DNA from: UBA6059 sp040222235
Lineage (GTDB): Bacteria; Bacteroidota; Bacteroidia; Cytophagales; Cyclobacteriaceae
Reading direction: 5' to 3'
DNA: 64,000 nucleotides
NCBI GenBank assembly: GCA_040222235.1
Contig: JAVKDO010000101.1
Coordinates: 8,567-72,566, forward strand
Shown: positions 26,562-35,225 of the stretch, piece by piece
How the letters are laid out: the number at the start of each line of letters is the position of its first letter
How positions within the stretch are numbered: the first letter of the stretch is position 1
The notes under the pieces: generated by a model
The model's database searches: none
The model's input: the letters and a program-made list of their open reading frames with translations, nothing else
Told to the model about the DNA's origin: nothing
Program-made: the position numbers and the translations under genes

Positions 26562-27602
26562 TCAGAACCATAAACGATTGTCTCTAATTCTTGATTCCAA
26601 ATAAAAGTGCATTATCCTCTTAATCAGATTTCGCAAAGATAGTCCATTCTTGGAAAGGATTGGAAACCTCGCGGCGAAAGACTCATCATCAATATATTGC
26701 TTGATATCCAATTTATGGTTCCTGTCTTCGTCAGTTTTAGTGTCAGCGTTGATTGGTGGTTTGAAAGCCTTGAGATATTTGTACCGCCATACACCCTGCC
26801 TAAAGGACTGAAATTGGTATCTACCTGACTTGCTATTTTCAACTTGATAATCAGTTCTTCTACCAAAGAAATTGGAAACTCTGCTGATCAGAATTCCGGG
26901 ATAATATGAACGATGCATCAGCTTTATAGATGGAAGGACTTGATTGGAAATATCCATTAATGAGTAATTCAGGTAACCTAACTTTTCTAAGTCTTCGAGA
27001 TAGTCATACTCAAGAATAAATTCCTTTATGACCCACGATTTAGCCCATTTATTCAGCGTTTTTTGCTCTCGTTCGTGTTGAGTTTTACGCAAGAAGTAGT
27101 CTGCCACTACTAACCTACCTCCGGGTTTGAGAATACGAAAGCATTCTTCCAAAAAACTATTTTTAGGCATAGCGTACATGGCGCTTTCAATAGCCAGAAT
27201 AGCGTCGAATGTATTATCGGGAAAGTTGGTTTTACAATAATCCTGACACGAGAACCCCGTGAGATTCTTTTCATCAAATTCTGCCTTTGTGGAGACGGCC
27301 TGATCGACTTGAGTAGGTGTAAGAGAAATTCCATGAACTTTGCACCCAATCGTGTTTGCCAAAAAGAAGCAGGTTCCTCCCACGCCACATCCGGCATCTA
27401 GCACGTAATCCGAAGAATTGATTTGTGCATGACGAGCAATTTGATAGTTGGCGTTCCAAAGGGCTTGTCGATGCGTCAAGGTCGTTTCATCCCAATATCC
27501 ATAGTGCAAAGCTAGGGAGTCCCTTAGCTGCCAGACTATTTCATAGTCTCTATTGCATTCATCATAGTAAGTCTGGATGCTTTTTTTGTATTCACTCGAC
27601 AT
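26562..27602 (-). CDS. class I SAM-dependent methyltransferase with C-terminal extension
   Basis: This 346-residue cytoplasmic protein has an N-terminal helix (IQTYYDECNRDYEIVWQL) and LHYGYWD as in tocopherol, sphingolipid and cyclopropane-type small-molecule methyltransferases, then the SAM motif VLDAGCGVGGTCFFLA near residue 65, ISLTPTQVDQA, the acidic DAILAIESAMY and LKPGGRLVVADYF. The typical domain ends near 255. The last 90 residues (ADTKTDEDRNHKLDIKQYI onward) are basic and not recognised. Substrate unknown; a lipid, quinone or isoprenoid is possible from the subfamily. No biosynthetic neighbours help. Confidence 0.8.
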   Translation of the reverse strand: MSSEYKKSIQTYYDECNRDYEIVWQLRDSLALHYGYWDETTLTHRQALWNANYQIARHAQINSSDYVLDAGCGVGGTCFFLANTIGCKVHGISLTPTQVDQAVSTKAEFDEKNLTGFSCQDYCKTNFPDNTFDAILAIESAMYAMPKNSFLEECFRILKPGGRLVVADYFLRKTQHEREQKTLNKWAKSWVIKEFILEYDYLEDLEKLGYLNYSLMDISNQVLPSIKLMHRSYYPGILISRVSNFFGRRTDYQVENSKSGRYQFQSFRQGVWRYKYLKAFKPPINADTKTDEDRNHKLDIKQYIDDESFAARFPILSKNGLSLRNLIKRIMHFYLESRIRDNRLWF

Positions 27603-27692
27603 AGTAATATTTAAGCCTGATATATTCAGAAACGATTAACTAGGTTATGGAGGACTCTACATTAGTCATATACTGCAAAGCTCATTATTTTT

Positions 27693-28724
27693 TTACTTCG
27701 GTCTGATCGGCACACTCAAAGTCATAGGAATGCCCGGGCTTCTCGACCACTTAGGACCCTCCGCAACTAGACGAATGGCCTCCATATCAGCTGTTTCATT
27801 AAGTGATTGGATCACCTGGATGTCCGCGGGAGTACCACGCTGATCAATGGTGAAACGAAGGGTCACTACACCTGCTTGCATCTCGGAAGTATAACGTAAG
27901 CTATCGGTAAGGTAGTCTTGGTATGCTTTGAGCCCACCTATGGGTTGGGGTGTGGTGGCATTAAAGCTCTGGCGAGACATGGACTTGGCAGCTGGGGCTG
28001 TGCGGCTTAGCTGCTGATCGGCAACCGCTCCACTATTGACCTCAAAGTCCTGGGCTACCTGCTCTTCGAAGATGATGTCATCTACGACCGTTTCTACAAT
28101 CGTTTCCTCCAAGATTTCTTCTGAGAATTGCTCTTCATCTTCATCTGCCATGTTTTCTTCCAAGGTCACCGCTACTTCATTACGAAGGGTGGGTAGTTCA
28201 TCTTCTTGTTTTTGCGAGGGGGGATCAAGCGACTGCACATCCGCAAGGGCTGGAGCTGCAGTGATGGCTATTGGCTCATCCAGTTCAATCTCCTCGGCTT
28301 CATTTACTTCTGCGATAGTCTCAGAGGAGGTTTCCGGTAGGGTAGGAGCAGCCACGGGCTCGGTGGAGGGAGCAGTTTTCGCTTGCGGCGTTTCGACTGG
28401 AGCAGTGGTCTCTTCATAAGCGAGTTGCGCTGGGGTCTGTGGCTGACTATAGTACCAGATACCAAGTCCGCTCATCAACGCTATGGTTACCGCCGCGGCG
28501 ATCTTCATCCAGCTAAAGCTTTGCTCTGTCTCAGTTGCCTGCAGCTTTTGTAGTTCACGGGCGACCTCCGCCTGACTCACTCCTTCCAGTCCTTCGATCG
28601 CTTGATAGGCAAACGGATCATTCTCGAGCTTCTTCTCAAAGGCATGCTGTTCCGCTGCGTCCATCTCCCCATTGAGGTAGCGCTGCATTGCCTCTTCGCC
28701 TATATGTCCGTTGTGCTCACTCAT
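27693..28724 (-). CDS. anti-sigma-factor-like membrane protein fused to a TonB C-terminal domain
   Basis: This 343-residue protein joins a short cytoplasmic anti-sigma-type region (residues 1-70, with EAMQRYLNGEMDAAEQHAFEKKL), one membrane helix (about 73-92), a long acidic and proline-rich periplasmic linker (about 95-250) and a TonB-type C-terminal domain (about 259-343, YLTDSLRYTSEMQAGVVTLRF, IRLVAEGPKW). Such fusions in Bacteroidota sit next to ECF sigma genes and are thought to link an outer-membrane or periplasmic event to sigma release. Its start overlaps the sigma gene by 8 bases, so the two are co-translated. The metal-binding His-Cys motif of zinc anti-sigma factors is absent. Confidence 0.82.
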   Translation of the reverse strand: MSEHNGHIGEEAMQRYLNGEMDAAEQHAFEKKLENDPFAYQAIEGLEGVSQAEVARELQKLQATETEQSFSWMKIAAAVTIALMSGLGIWYYSQPQTPAQLAYEETTAPVETPQAKTAPSTEPVAAPTLPETSSETIAEVNEAEEIELDEPIAITAAPALADVQSLDPPSQKQEDELPTLRNEVAVTLEENMADEDEEQFSEEILEETIVETVVDDIIFEEQVAQDFEVNSGAVADQQLSRTAPAAKSMSRQSFNATTPQPIGGLKAYQDYLTDSLRYTSEMQAGVVTLRFTIDQRGTPADIQVIQSLNETADMEAIRLVAEGPKWSRSPGIPMTLSVPIRPK

Positions 28725-29271
28725 ATTGCCGTTCCATACAAAGTTTCAGATTTCGCTTTCCATTTTGAATATTACTCTTCACTTTCTTTATCTCCAGGGA
28801 CAGCCGCTTTGCCAGTTCCTGGTAAGGTAGCTTCTCATAGAAAAAACCCTTGATGCAGCTTAGCTGACCTTCCGGTAGCCCTTTCAGACATTCGTCAAGC
28901 CTTGCTTGGCGCGCTTCTTCGTCCCCTTCCTCCATAGGATGCCAGATTTGGTCGGATTCCACAAATGTGTCTTCTACATTGGTGAATTCGGGTGATTTTT
29001 TGCGCAGGATCATCAGGCAGTGGTTTTTTGTGAGCACGAATAGCCAGACCTTGAAGTTGTTCACCTCACCTTTCTGCGACTGAGAAAGGAGTTTCTCAAA
29101 GATGTCCATGGTAGCGTCACTTGCCTGCTCAGGCGCCTTCAGATATTTGCAACAAAAACCGAATACCATGAGTCGATAGCGCTCAAAGAGGATCGATAGC
29201 CAGCGCTTTTCTCCAGTGCTCGCGTAGCTGTGGAACAGCCATTCGTCTGATTTTTCAGAGGCGAGTTTCAC
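28717..29271 (-). CDS. ECF-type RNA polymerase sigma factor
   Basis: This 184-residue protein is a sigma-70 family factor of the extracytoplasmic-function group. Region 2 (LFERYRLMVFGFCCKYLKAPEQASDATMDIFEKLL) contains the core-binding and -10 recognition helices; region 4 (CLKGLPEGQLSCIKGFFYEKLPYQELAKRLSLEIKKVKSNI) contains the -35 recognition helix-turn-helix. It is followed by its overlapping anti-sigma/TonB gene. A TACCTTTG element on the minus strand at 29612-29619 could start a long leader through the palindrome at 29463-29565. Target genes are unknown; the divergent VWA gene is a candidate. Confidence 0.93.
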   Translation of the reverse strand: MKLASEKSDEWLFHSYASTGEKRWLSILFERYRLMVFGFCCKYLKAPEQASDATMDIFEKLLSQSQKGEVNNFKVWLFVLTKNHCLMILRKKSPEFTNVEDTFVESDQIWHPMEEGDEEARQARLDECLKGLPEGQLSCIKGFFYEKLPYQELAKRLSLEIKKVKSNIQNGKRNLKLCMERQYE

Positions 29272-29462
29272 TGGTTGTGATATCGTTTGGCTGTTGGCAT
29301 TAACCGGCTTTAGTTCTTTTGCTGGACTTGATCTTGTTTTCGCTTTCTAAGTTAGTAATAACCTTGATGGTGGTATTGGAATCGCTTTGGGTGGGTGTCC
29401 CAGTTACAATTGTTGACTGTAGCTGCTATTTCATTGATCAGTGATAATTGCAACAACAAATG

Positions 29463-29565
29463 TCCGTCTTTCCGAGCGTAGCGAAGGAATCTCATTACAG
29501 CATATTTCTAATCATTGCAGACTTGAGATTGCTTCGGTCGTGCCTCCCTCGCAAAGACGAACGGA
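29463..29565. repeat. 103-bp imperfect palindrome (family B)
   Basis: The left arm TCCGTCTTTCCGAGCGTAGC..GGAATCTCA mirrors the right arm TGAGATTGCTTCGG..CGCAAAGACGAACGGA. It resembles the common Bacteroidota repeat with GTCATTGCGAG and GAGATTGCTTC arms. It lies in the 493-bp gap between the divergent sigma and VWA genes and contains no open frame of note. The remainder of that gap shows nothing else. Confidence 0.75.
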
Positions 29566-29764
29566 AGTGGTAGTGCTGTACTCATTGCTAATTCCAGTCA
29601 TCCAGAACACCGCAAAGGTATATCAACTTGTCTTTGTTCTAGCAACTATTACCATTGATAACCAATGAGTTAATGAGCAATCATAAAAAATTTTGCCATT
29701 CATTTATGGAAATCCTGACCATCCCGCATCCCTATCACAAAGACGAAACTTAAACGATACGGAT

Positions 29765-31681
29765 ATGAAAAAGCACATGATCACATTACTCGCCTTGTTG
29801 ACGGTCCTTGTTACACTCGTACTCTCATCATTTGCGGTAGCAGAAGACTGGAAGGTGACGGGTACCATCCTTGATGAGGAGACCAAAGCACCCATCTCCG
29901 GCGTGGTGGTCAAACTAGAGGCAGCAGGTAGACAGGCCATCACGGATGCGCAAGGCGCATTCACGATAGTGGCGCAGCGCGGCAACCAGGTATTGACCAT
30001 AGAGAAGAAGGGCTATCAGCACAAGCGGGTGGCGATCAATCATCAGCATGAGCTGGAGATCAGCCTGCGGTATATGCTACCGCGAAGGGAGCAACCGGTG
30101 GTAGATGATGCCATGGAAGAGGTTGAAGTACTAGAAGAGGTAGTCACGATGGACATGTCGCATGTGCGCATGGATCGAATGAATGCGTCTGGGATTGCTC
30201 ATGGGAAGATGTACGCACCCCCGCATGATGTGCAGTACCCCAATTACAACACCGAAGAATACGCGACCATTCACGAGAATATCTTTCACACGCCCCAGGA
30301 TGAGCCGCTGAGTACGTTCTCGATAGATGTAGATGCGGCCTCTTATAGTAACATGCGACGCTTTGTCAACCAGGGTCAGCTGCCGCCAAAGGATGCAGTG
30401 CGCATAGAGGAGATGATCAACTACTTCAACTATGCTTACCATACGCCTGAGGATGACAAGCCGCTGCTTGTCAATACGGAGACGATTCCCGCACCTTGGA
30501 ATCCGAAGCATCAGCTGGTACAAGTGGGTATCAAGGGCAAGGAGATCGAGAAAGATCAGCTACCTGCTTCTAACATTGTCTTCCTGCTGGATGTATCAGG
30601 CTCTATGAACCAGCCCAACAAGCTGCCTTTACTAAAGTCAGCTTACAAGATGCTTGTGCAACAGCTTAGAGATGAGGATAGAGTGGCAATCGTGGTGTAT
30701 GCCGGAGCGGCTGGTATGGTGCTTCCGTCCACTTCGGGTGAAGATAAGTCAACCATTCTCAAAGCCATCGATGAACTCAAGGCAGGTGGATCTACGGCAG
30801 GTGGTGCGGGTATTGAGTTGGCGTACAAGATCGCGGTGGACAACTTCATCGAAGGCGGCAACAACCGTGTGATTCTGGCTACTGATGGCGACTTCAACAC
30901 AGGTGCCTCCAGCAATGCGCAGATGGAGCGACGCATTGAGCAGAAGCGTGAAGCTGGGGTGTGCCTGACGGTGCTGGGCGTTGGGATGGGCAACTCCAAA
31001 GACTCCAAAATGGAGATCCTGGCTGACAAGGGCAATGGAAACTATGCCTATATCGATACCATGAAAGAGGCGAAGAAGGTCCTCGTATCCGAATTTGGGG
31101 GTACGCTATTCACTATCGCAAAAGATGTGAAGATACAGGTGGAGTTCAACCCGGCAGAGGTGCAAGCCTACCGGTTGATTGGCTATGAAAACCGCAAGCT
31201 GAACAAAGAAGACTTCAATAACGATAAGAAGGATGCAGGTGAGCTGGGTGCGGGACATACAGTGACGGCACTGTACGAGATTATTCCGGTAGGAGTGGAG
31301 AGCAGCGTGCTATCCGTTGATCCGCTCAAGTACCAGCAGACCACTCCGACCAAGCCAGGCAAGTCCGTTGGTGAATGGATGACCGTGAAGGTGCGCTACA
31401 AGGCACCTGATGGAGATAAGAGCGAGTTGATTGCAGAGACAATAACCGCGAAGAGTGCGGGCTTTGAGAAGAGCACGGACAACATTCGCTGGTCCTCGAC
31501 TGTGGCCGCCTTTGGGATGATGCTCCGACAGTCTGAGTTTGCAGGCGATGCGACCTATGCTTCCGTCTTGGACTGGGCTAAGGAAGCTAAGGGTACCGAT
31601 GAATTTGGCTACCGTAGTGAGATGATTCAGCTGATTGAGATGGCTGGTTTGCTGCAGGGGGAGCCGGTGATGAATGAGTGA
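29765..31681 (+). CDS. von Willebrand factor A domain protein, YfbK-like, with carboxypeptidase-regulatory-like N-terminus
   Basis: The start at 29765 is chosen because it puts a clean signal peptide (MKKHMITLLALLTVLVTLVL) at the front; an ATG 72 bases upstream is open but non-hydrophobic. In the 638-residue product, residues about 28-105 form a carboxypeptidase regulatory-like beta domain, 165-235 a VWA N-terminal region (TFSIDVDAASYSNMRRF), 270-430 a VWA domain with an intact metal site DVSGS at 276-280, and the rest is DUF3520. It is a periplasmic or surface adhesion-type protein, role unknown. It diverges from the sigma/anti-sigma pair, a grouping often seen in this phylum. Confidence 0.92.
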   Translation: MKKHMITLLALLTVLVTLVLSSFAVAEDWKVTGTILDEETKAPISGVVVKLEAAGRQAITDAQGAFTIVAQRGNQVLTIEKKGYQHKRVAINHQHELEISLRYMLPRREQPVVDDAMEEVEVLEEVVTMDMSHVRMDRMNASGIAHGKMYAPPHDVQYPNYNTEEYATIHENIFHTPQDEPLSTFSIDVDAASYSNMRRFVNQGQLPPKDAVRIEEMINYFNYAYHTPEDDKPLLVNTETIPAPWNPKHQLVQVGIKGKEIEKDQLPASNIVFLLDVSGSMNQPNKLPLLKSAYKMLVQQLRDEDRVAIVVYAGAAGMVLPSTSGEDKSTILKAIDELKAGGSTAGGAGIELAYKIAVDNFIEGGNNRVILATDGDFNTGASSNAQMERRIEQKREAGVCLTVLGVGMGNSKDSKMEILADKGNGNYAYIDTMKEAKKVLVSEFGGTLFTIAKDVKIQVEFNPAEVQAYRLIGYENRKLNKEDFNNDKKDAGELGAGHTVTALYEIIPVGVESSVLSVDPLKYQQTTPTKPGKSVGEWMTVKVRYKAPDGDKSELIAETITAKSAGFEKSTDNIRWSSTVAAFGMMLRQSEFAGDATYASVLDWAKEAKGTDEFGYRSEMIQLIEMAGLLQGEPVMNE

Positions 31682-31698
31682 TACTCACTCATGCAGAG

Positions 31699-31807
31699 GT
31701 CATTCCCTTGCGACCTTACGAAGTGTGGGAGACTTGGGAATCTCAAAAACGGCTCCTTGTGATTCCCAAGTCTTGTGCTTGCTGCGCAGTGTACTCGCAA
31801 GGAATTA
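31699..31807. repeat. 109-bp imperfect palindrome (family A, copy 2)
   Basis: It has the same arms as 9406-9520: GTCATTCCCTTGCGA at the left end, GAGACTTGGGAATCT before the loop, and mirrored GATTCCCAAGTCTTG and CGCAAGGAATTA on the right. It starts 18 bases after the VWA stop codon, so it may also act as a transcript end structure. The rest of the gap to 31932 holds nothing recognisable. Confidence 0.8.
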
Positions 31808-31932
31808 GGAAGGTTCTAGCACTATGGGCTCGGTAAGTAGAAAAGACGCGAGCCTGAAGACTCGTGCCAGCGATGAGATTGAGCTTAGTTTATGAATTCA
31901 ATCTCATCCCTGTTCCCCAACAGCTCTAATGG

Positions 31933-33033
31933 TTACCAACCCATCACTTCCTCAAGATGAGTGATGAGTTGTGCAGCCATCTTTCTATTATGTGCCACCC
32001 TAGGATGTCCGTTGGTTTCCATAAATGGAAATACGATAGTGGACATATTTCCATCAGCCAACTCATTCACAGATTCTTGGATGTAACCTGGCCAGGGTGA
32101 ATCATCTGCACTTGCGTCCATGCTGCCAATAGCACATACGATATGTGCGGAAGGATATACATCGCGAATGCTCTGGATAAAGCTCCGATAGGCTGCTTGC
32201 CATTCTGGAATGGTGGGGGCGTTTTCTCCAAAGCGGATTATGAACTGCTCAAACTCCGGCATATTGAGTAGCCAGGAATCATTTTGGCCGAGATTAATCA
32301 CCACCACATCTGGCTGTACTTTGGAGAAATCCCAGAGCGAAGTGCTATCCTTTGGATTGAGCAGATTGTAGATTTCGGGCATGATTTCAGGATTCCAGCT
32401 GACTGTGATCCCAACACCTGATTGTACTGTGGCGTAGTAGTCCGCATTGAAGTGTCTGGCGGTATTAGCGGCGTAGGTATAGTAGTTGTTGGTATAGATG
32501 CTATCCCACCGATCACCGCCGGTGAGATCTTCTATCGCAAAACCAGCCGTGATCGAGTTGCCAAAGAATTCTATGACCTTACCAGAAGATTGTGGAGGTG
32601 CGAGTAGTTTACCGTCAGCGAGTGTGAGACCTTTGAAGTTGAGTGGTCCAGTGACCATCCACTCATTTCGCTTGAGCACGTCTATTCGATGAACTTCTTT
32701 ATCTTCAAAGTCAGCTAGGAGTATTTTGTTCTCGCCGCTTTCCAGCTTGAGATACCTAAGGCTGTCCTGGTCATAGATGATGTTGAGATAGACTTCTCCA
32801 TTGGCATCATAGTAGTCGGCATAGAGCTCCCCGCCTTGGTAGTTGATGGATAAGCCTGATCCAGGCCAGTAAAACTCAGGCTGTAGTGAGTCTGCCCAGT
32901 TAATCCTGCCGTGGTACTTGATCAAGTTGCTGGTAGGATCGATTTGTTCGGTAGATGGAGCAGGCGTTTCACAGGAGAGAAGTCCGACTGCTGAAACAAC
33001 AAGGATAAAGAGGAAACTGGGTGAGCTCTTCAT
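31933..33033 (-). CDS. SGNH hydrolase, carbohydrate esterase family 2-like lipoprotein
   Basis: This 366-residue protein has a lipoprotein signal (hydrophobic 6-19, LLSC with Cys21). An N-terminal beta-sandwich (about 35-150, FYWPGSGLSINYQGGELYADY) is the CE2 accessory domain, and a C-terminal SGNH domain begins at KVIEFFGNSITAGF, with GQND near residue 250 and the late Asp/His region NGHPRVAHNRKMA. Such enzymes remove acetyl groups from plant or algal polysaccharides, so this is probably a cell-envelope deacetylase used in glycan breakdown. No polysaccharide-utilisation cluster is next to it. Confidence 0.87.
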   Translation of the reverse strand: MKSSPSFLFILVVSAVGLLSCETPAPSTEQIDPTSNLIKYHGRINWADSLQPEFYWPGSGLSINYQGGELYADYYDANGEVYLNIIYDQDSLRYLKLESGENKILLADFEDKEVHRIDVLKRNEWMVTGPLNFKGLTLADGKLLAPPQSSGKVIEFFGNSITAGFAIEDLTGGDRWDSIYTNNYYTYAANTARHFNADYYATVQSGVGITVSWNPEIMPEIYNLLNPKDSTSLWDFSKVQPDVVVINLGQNDSWLLNMPEFEQFIIRFGENAPTIPEWQAAYRSFIQSIRDVYPSAHIVCAIGSMDASADDSPWPGYIQESVNELADGNMSTIVFPFMETNGHPRVAHNRKMAAQLITHLEEVMGW

Positions 33034-33248
33034 GGTAAGGGGTTTGAAATGCTGTTGAAGATAAGGCTGTAGTTCGGAAAACTCTAATGCCTAACAATTT
33101 CAGAGAGAAAAAGACCTCTTTAGACAATAGTCTCACCACTACGAACATTAACTTCAAATAGGCTATTGGTTGAAATCCAAGATTATCATCATGCCATGAC
33201 ATTCAGATTCCTGACTTCCGCTACACTCCATCAGGAATTACGCAGTAG

Positions 33249-33629
33249 CTATTGAGCTAGCTGATCCAGGAATTGCTGCTTACGGATTTTTACTGCGAGT
33301 ACCGAGTATCGCATGAGAAAGAAGAGGCCGACGAAAAGTAGCAACGCTCCCAGAAACAGCAGTGCTTCAGAAACATAATTTGTTGATAAGACAGCTTTTA
33401 AGATTCCCGATAGGACTAGCGCTCCTGAACTGAAGTATAGGCCTACCATCGCCCGATTGAGCCGAGTTAATTGTTCGATCTTGTTCTGAATGAGCAACTT
33501 ATTAAGCTGGCAATTTTCCTTAATCAGTGCACCGGTTTCATTGCTGAGATTGGCAACCAATGCTGAAGTGGACATGATAAGTAACCCAACACCCGGCAGT
33601 ATGGTGATGGGTATGTACCATTCAGTCAT
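33249..33629 (-). CDS. DUF2721-like small membrane protein
   Basis: This 126-residue protein has three hydrophobic segments (about 6-26, 62-81 and 87-107) around a polar helix of about 30 residues (ETGALIKENCQLNKLLIQNKIEQLTRL). The architecture and the closing RYSVLAVKIRKQ fit DUF2721, a family without known function. It follows the YqhA-like gene by 14 bases, so the two are probably one operon. Confidence 0.7.
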   Translation of the reverse strand: MTEWYIPITILPGVGLLIMSTSALVANLSNETGALIKENCQLNKLLIQNKIEQLTRLNRAMVGLYFSSGALVLSGILKAVLSTNYVSEALLFLGALLLFVGLFFLMRYSVLAVKIRKQQFLDQLAQ

Positions 33630-33643
33630 AGACTAATTATCGA

Positions 33644-34240
33644 CTAGTGTTCTTCCTTCTTCTCGCCTTCTTCAACTTCATGAGGATCAGCTTCCATCAC
33701 GTGCTTTGTATGGAGATAGGAGTGCGTGATCTTTTCCGTTTGCGATAGCAACAGCGCCGAAACGATAAAGACCATGTGGATGACAATCTCGATGATAATA
33801 CCCTCCGAACTTGCCTTTTGTACTGCGTCGCGGTAGTCAATGAAAGTCTTGAGCAGTTGCACACCAGAAATAGACGCAAGTGAAGTAGCCAGCTTAATCT
33901 TCAGCTGACCTGCATCCAAATCTTCTAGCCAAAGCGGCTTATCCTCATGCATGTCTACATCGATGCGACTGGTAAAAATGGAGTAGCCTCCTATGGTCAC
34001 CATGATGACCAGATTCATGACCATACTGATGTCTACTAAACCAAGTATACTCAGCATCATTTTAGTTTCCGATAGGGTAAACATCTCATGAAAGAGATGA
34101 AGTAGCTCCTCAAAGAACTTGATCAGATAGATAAACGCACCGATGATAAGGCCACCATACAAGGGTGCCTGTACCCATCGACCCCAAAACACGAAACCTT
34201 CAAAAAATTCTTCTACTGCCTTTAAGCCGTTTCTAGCCAT
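33644..34240 (-). CDS. YqhA/UPF0114 family membrane protein (TIGR00645-like)
   Basis: This 198-residue inner-membrane protein matches the UPF0114 family: opening RNGLKAVEEFFEGFVFWGRWVQAPLYGGLIIG, then hydrophobic segments at about 25-45, 65-88, 120-140 and 150-172, with DMHEDKPLWLEDLDAGQLKIKLA between them. The function is not established; some family members are linked to membrane stress. It is followed by the DUF2721-like gene. A TAAATTTG at 34293-34286 could be its promoter. Confidence 0.9.
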   Translation of the reverse strand: MARNGLKAVEEFFEGFVFWGRWVQAPLYGGLIIGAFIYLIKFFEELLHLFHEMFTLSETKMMLSILGLVDISMVMNLVIMVTIGGYSIFTSRIDVDMHEDKPLWLEDLDAGQLKIKLATSLASISGVQLLKTFIDYRDAVQKASSEGIIIEIVIHMVFIVSALLLSQTEKITHSYLHTKHVMEADPHEVEEGEKKEEH

Positions 34241-34414
34241 GTGTCAAGCTCTTTTAATTCTGTGGGATTATGTATGCGATTCAATCAAATTTAGCTTTAT
34301 TTTCCTTTGGTAGAACGAATAATGATATTTTTTTGAACTCAGGGAGCACCTAGAATTTGATTGCAACTAAGGCCGATGATTTAAAATATGTGCTATTATA
34401 TCGCGGGTTGCCTC

Positions 34415-34633
34415 TTAGGCAAACATAAGCTCCCCTTTGGGTTTCGGTATTTCCCGACTCAGTGAGTTCGCGGTTTCAATCCATTCACCAATGACTACTT
34501 CGGCATTGGAGATAGCTTCCTGGTAAGACGAACCATCTGCTTTACATCCTGCTAGTTCGGGCACCTCAGCTATGTATGCAGCATCTTCTTCACTCCAATA
34601 AATAATGATCTCATATTTGTGCAGGCTATTCAT
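34415..34633 (-). CDS. HicB-like antitoxin, no HicA partner
   Basis: This 72-residue protein is the HicB partial-RNase-H fold: KYEIIIYWSEEDAAYIAEVPELAGCKADGSSYQEAISNAEVVIGEWIE. It lacks a C-terminal DNA-binding domain. No HicA-type toxin (about 60 residues, with a conserved His) can be found in the 174 bp downstream or the 96 bp upstream, so it is an orphan. Orphan HicB proteins are common and may protect against HicA toxins encoded elsewhere or have another RNA-related role. Confidence 0.82.
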   Translation of the reverse strand: MNSLHKYEIIIYWSEEDAAYIAEVPELAGCKADGSSYQEAISNAEVVIGEWIETANSLSREIPKPKGELMFA

Positions 34634-34729
34634 TTATGCGGATTTTGTATTTCATGATCAGTTCACGCAGTTGTTTGGTATAGAGAGTTTAGCATATTTT
34701 CTCATAGATATAAATGTAAGTACGCTGAT

Positions 34730-35122
34730 CTATTGCATGACTATGTACGTCCCCAGTATGTAATCATGCAGGCCTTGCTTGCGTTTGTTGAAGGCAATCA
34801 TCGTAAATCCACCAAGCGCGATAGCTGCCGATACAAACTTCAGCAGAATCCGCAGCAATGCTTTAGTAAAACTCAAGGGCTGGCCCTCCTTGTCTACGAC
34901 TCGCAAGCCATGGTACTTCTTGCCAAGGGTGGCCTGGTACCTGGAGCTTTCCAGTCCGGCATGATAGCCAATGACTACTGTCAAACAGACACCATAGAAA
35001 AGGCTGTTGTCTTCGATGACTATACTTAATGGGAAAAGAACCAACACCAGCACTGTCAAATCTATGTTGTATGCAGTTAGCCGTTTCCAGAATGATGCGT
35101 AATTCAAATCCATGATAATCAA
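34730..35122 (-). CDS. RDD family membrane protein
   Basis: This 130-residue protein has the RDD family plan: an opening with the conserved Arg-x-x-Ala...Asp pattern (FWKRLTAYNIDLTVL), a first membrane helix (about 22-38), a second (about 45-62), then YQATLGKKYHGLRVVDKEGQPLS and a last hydrophobic stretch (about 90-112). The family is of uncertain function; some members act in ion exchange. It is alone on the minus strand and divergent from the SRPBCC gene. Confidence 0.85.
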   Translation of the reverse strand: MIIMDLNYASFWKRLTAYNIDLTVLVLVLFPLSIVIEDNSLFYGVCLTVVIGYHAGLESSRYQATLGKKYHGLRVVDKEGQPLSFTKALLRILLKFVSAAIALGGFTMIAFNKRKQGLHDYILGTYIVMQ

Positions 35123-35225
35123 TGCGATACGAAAATAGCCTTGTTTGTGATAGGGGGATATGGCTTCCCGATTATTTTCATATATTGATACACATTTTTT
35201 ATCCCAAACTTAAACTAATCAACTT

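Noticed and set aside
28036..28419. 127-codon plus-strand frame very rich in Ser
   Set aside because: It is the antisense of the acidic linker of the anti-sigma/TonB protein; the composition is a by-product of Glu-rich codons.
34634..34729. HicA toxin partner for the HicB-like gene
   Set aside because: The gap is too short for HicA and all frames contain early stops; the downstream gap has none either.
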